Below, one piece after another: positions 9,132 through 10,305 of a stretch of 10,305 nt of DNA. A program made the position numbers and the translations under genes. The stretch is taken from the NCBI GenBank assembly GCA_015233515.1, contig JADFXS010000017.1, forward strand, positions 15,496-25,800, read 5' to 3'. Each line of letters starts with the position of its first letter. The first letter of the stretch is position 1. The notes below the pieces were generated by a model that did no database searches, was not told where the DNA came from, and saw only the letters and a list, made by a program, of their open reading frames with translations. Source of the stretch: Deltaproteobacteria bacterium. Lineage in GTDB: Bacteria > Desulfobacterota > Desulfarculia > Adiutricales > JAGVGV01.

Positions 9132-9166
9132 ACATTTCGAAGATTCCCCGTAGTTTGTTGCGGGGA
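9132..9166 (+). repeat. Palindromic intergenic repeat, copy 2, with stem-loop
   Basis: TCCCCG (9145-9150) pairs with CGGGGA (9161-9166). In RNA, two wobble pairs and one A-U extend the stem inward (GUAG with UUGC) to a UUUG loop. The flank ACATTTCGAAGAT (9132-9144) matches the flank of copy 1. No T-run follows, so it is not a standard terminator. It resembles REP-type extragenic palindromes. It lies 38 bases upstream of the gcdA start and may affect message stability or processing. Confidence 0.65.
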
Positions 9167-9191
9167 GCTTCAACTTTACCCAGATTTCTCA

Positions 9192-9196
9192 AGAGG
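9192..9196 (+). promoter_or_regulatory. Ribosome binding site of gcdA
   Basis: AGAGG with an 8-base spacer before the ATG at 9205. It supports this start over an in-frame ATG at 9226. Confidence 0.65.
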
Positions 9197-9204
9197 TATA
9201 AATT

Positions 9205-10305
9205 ATGTGGCCTTATTGGAAAAGGATGAATCCCCTCGGCAAAGTCCTCAAAGACAACCAGATCAAACGCATGGAAGAAAACCGCCGACAAATCGCGGAA
9301 GTGGAAAGCCTGATGACGGCGGAAGTCGACCTGGTTAAAAATGCCGGTTTGCCGGCGGAAACCGTTCGTAAGCGCGGTCAGATGACGGTCTGGGATCGAC
9401 TGGAATACCTGGTCGACCCTGGAACTTGGCATCCCTTGCATACTATTTACAACCCCAAGGACAACGAAGAAGGAACAACCGGGGTCGTTGACGGCCTGGC
9501 CAAGATCAGCGGCCGATGGGTGGTGGTGGTCGGCTTTGATAACAAAGTCATGGCCGGCGCCTGGATACCCGGGCAGGCGGAAAACATTTTGAGGGTCACG
9601 GATATGGCCAAACGCCTGAACTTGCCTTTAGTTTGGCTGGTTAATTGTTCCGGCGTCAAACTGACCATGCAGGAAGAAGTTTATCCTGATCGTCGAGGTA
9701 ACGGCACCCCCTTCTTCCGCCATGCCGAACTGGAAAAAATGGGTATCCCTGTTCTGGCCGGAATTTACGGTACTAACCCGGCAGGGGGAGGCTATCAGGG
9801 CATCAGCCCGACGCTGCTGATTGCTCACAAGGATTGCAACATTGCCGTGGGCGGCGGCGGGATCGTCGGCGGGATGAGTCCCAAGGGCTCATTTGACCTG
9901 GAAGGCGCGGAACAGCTCATTGCCGCGACTAGGCATTTTAAGGAAGTCCCTCCGGGAAGCGTGAATATCCATCACGACCAGACCGGTTTTTTCCGGGAAG
10001 TTCATGATTCGGAGACCGGAGTTTTGGATGCTCTGAAAAAGTGGGTGAAGGACCTTCCGGCTTATAACCTTGATTTTTTCCGAGTGGACGAACCAAAGGC
10101 GCCTCTTTATCCTATCGAGGACCTCTATTCCATTGTCACGTTTAATCAGAAAATGGTTTACGATTTCGATAACGTCCTGGCCAGGTTGATCGACGGCAGT
10201 GAGCATCTCGAATTCCGGCCGGATTTTGGTCCGGAAGTCTATTGCGGTCTGGCCAAAATCAATGGTCTGCCCGTAGGTATCCTGGCCAACCGCCAGGGCA
10301 TTTTA
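9205..10305 (+). CDS. gcdA: Glutaconyl-CoA decarboxylase subunit alpha (carboxyltransferase), 3' end outside window
   Basis: The first 367 codons are present and the frame is still open at the right edge; full-length GcdA is about 587 residues. The sequence follows GcdA of Acidaminococcus fermentans closely as I recall it: RGQMTVWDRLEYLVDPGTW (57-75), NCSGVKL (147-153), VYPDRRGNGTPFFRHAEL (159-176), GIYGTNPAGGGYQGISP (186-202, oxyanion-forming glycine-rich turn), GGMSPKGSFDLE (222-233) and FFRVDEPKAP (291-300). The N-terminal carboxyltransferase domain, which binds glutaconyl-CoA, is nearly complete; the biotin-binding C-terminal domain is mostly missing. The enzyme moves the carboxyl group from glutaconyl-CoA to biotin, giving crotonyl-CoA; the membrane subunit then couples CO2 release to sodium export. 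It lies 171 bases after the dehydrogenase. Methylmalonyl-CoA or propionyl-CoA carboxyltransferases are related alternatives but diverge from these motifs. Confidence 0.93.
   Translation, partial: MWPYWKRMNPLGKVLKDNQIKRMEENRRQIAEVESLMTAEVDLVKNAGLPAETVRKRGQMTVWDRLEYLVDPGTWHPLHTIYNPKDNEEGTTGVVDGLAKISGRWVVVVGFDNKVMAGAWIPGQAENILRVTDMAKRLNLPLVWLVNCSGVKLTMQEEVYPDRRGNGTPFFRHAELEKMGIPVLAGIYGTNPAGGGYQGISPTLLIAHKDCNIAVGGGGIVGGMSPKGSFDLEGAEQLIAATRHFKEVPPGSVNIHHDQTGFFREVHDSETGVLDALKKWVKDLPAYNLDFFRVDEPKAPLYPIEDLYSIVTFNQKMVYDFDNVLARLIDGSEHLEFRPDFGPEVYCGLAKINGLPVGILANRQGIL

Noticed and set aside
9145..9166. Stem-loop before gcdA read as an intrinsic terminator
   Set aside because: No run of T follows on either strand, and ending transcription there would cut off gcdA; a repeat element fits better.

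Overview
The window looks like part of the chromosome of a Gram-negative anaerobe, most likely a member of Desulfobacterota (the former Deltaproteobacteria, for example a Syntrophus-like or sulfate-reducing lineage). Three things point there: a Gram-negative-type rod-shape operon, a substrate-binding protein of a type often fused to sensor kinases in that phylum, and a non-decarboxylating-type glutaryl-CoA dehydrogenase followed by a glutaconyl-CoA decarboxylase subunit, a pairing known from anaerobic degraders of aromatic compounds. The taxonomic call is inference. No rRNA, tRNA, CRISPR array, insertion sequence or prophage gene was seen.

Left block (1-1848, minus strand): a REC/HD-GYP response regulator, probably a cyclic-di-GMP phosphodiesterase, is followed on the same strand by an exported NMT1/THI5-like substrate-binding protein that runs off the left edge. 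The two may form a sensing unit. A 240-base divergent intergenic region separates them from the next block.

Centre block (2089-7569, plus strand): a complete elongasome operon, mreB-mreC-mreD-mrdA (PBP2)-mrdB (RodA). The last three junctions are tight (15 bases, a 4-base ATGA overlap, and 4 to 7 bases), so the genes are probably co-transcribed and partly translationally coupled. MreB filaments, with the membrane proteins MreC and MreD, would position the RodA glycosyltransferase and the PBP2 transpeptidase for side-wall peptidoglycan synthesis.

A stretch of about 300 bases (7570-7872) has no convincing gene. It carries a small hairpin and, next to the following start codon, a strong ribosome binding site.

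Right block (7873-10305, plus strand): an acyl-CoA dehydrogenase whose active-site positions fit a non-decarboxylating glutaryl-CoA dehydrogenase, then a 171-base gap holding two degenerate copies of a palindromic GC-rich repeat, then the first 367 codons of the glutaconyl-CoA decarboxylase carboxyltransferase subunit (gcdA), cut by the right edge. Together they would convert glutaryl-CoA to glutaconyl-CoA and then to crotonyl-CoA, with decarboxylation driving a sodium pump whose other subunits lie outside the window.

Most of the window is well-known biology. The items most worth a second look are the residue pattern of the dehydrogenase, the paired palindromic repeats, and the HD-GYP/substrate-binding pair, which share a reading frame separated by one TGA.
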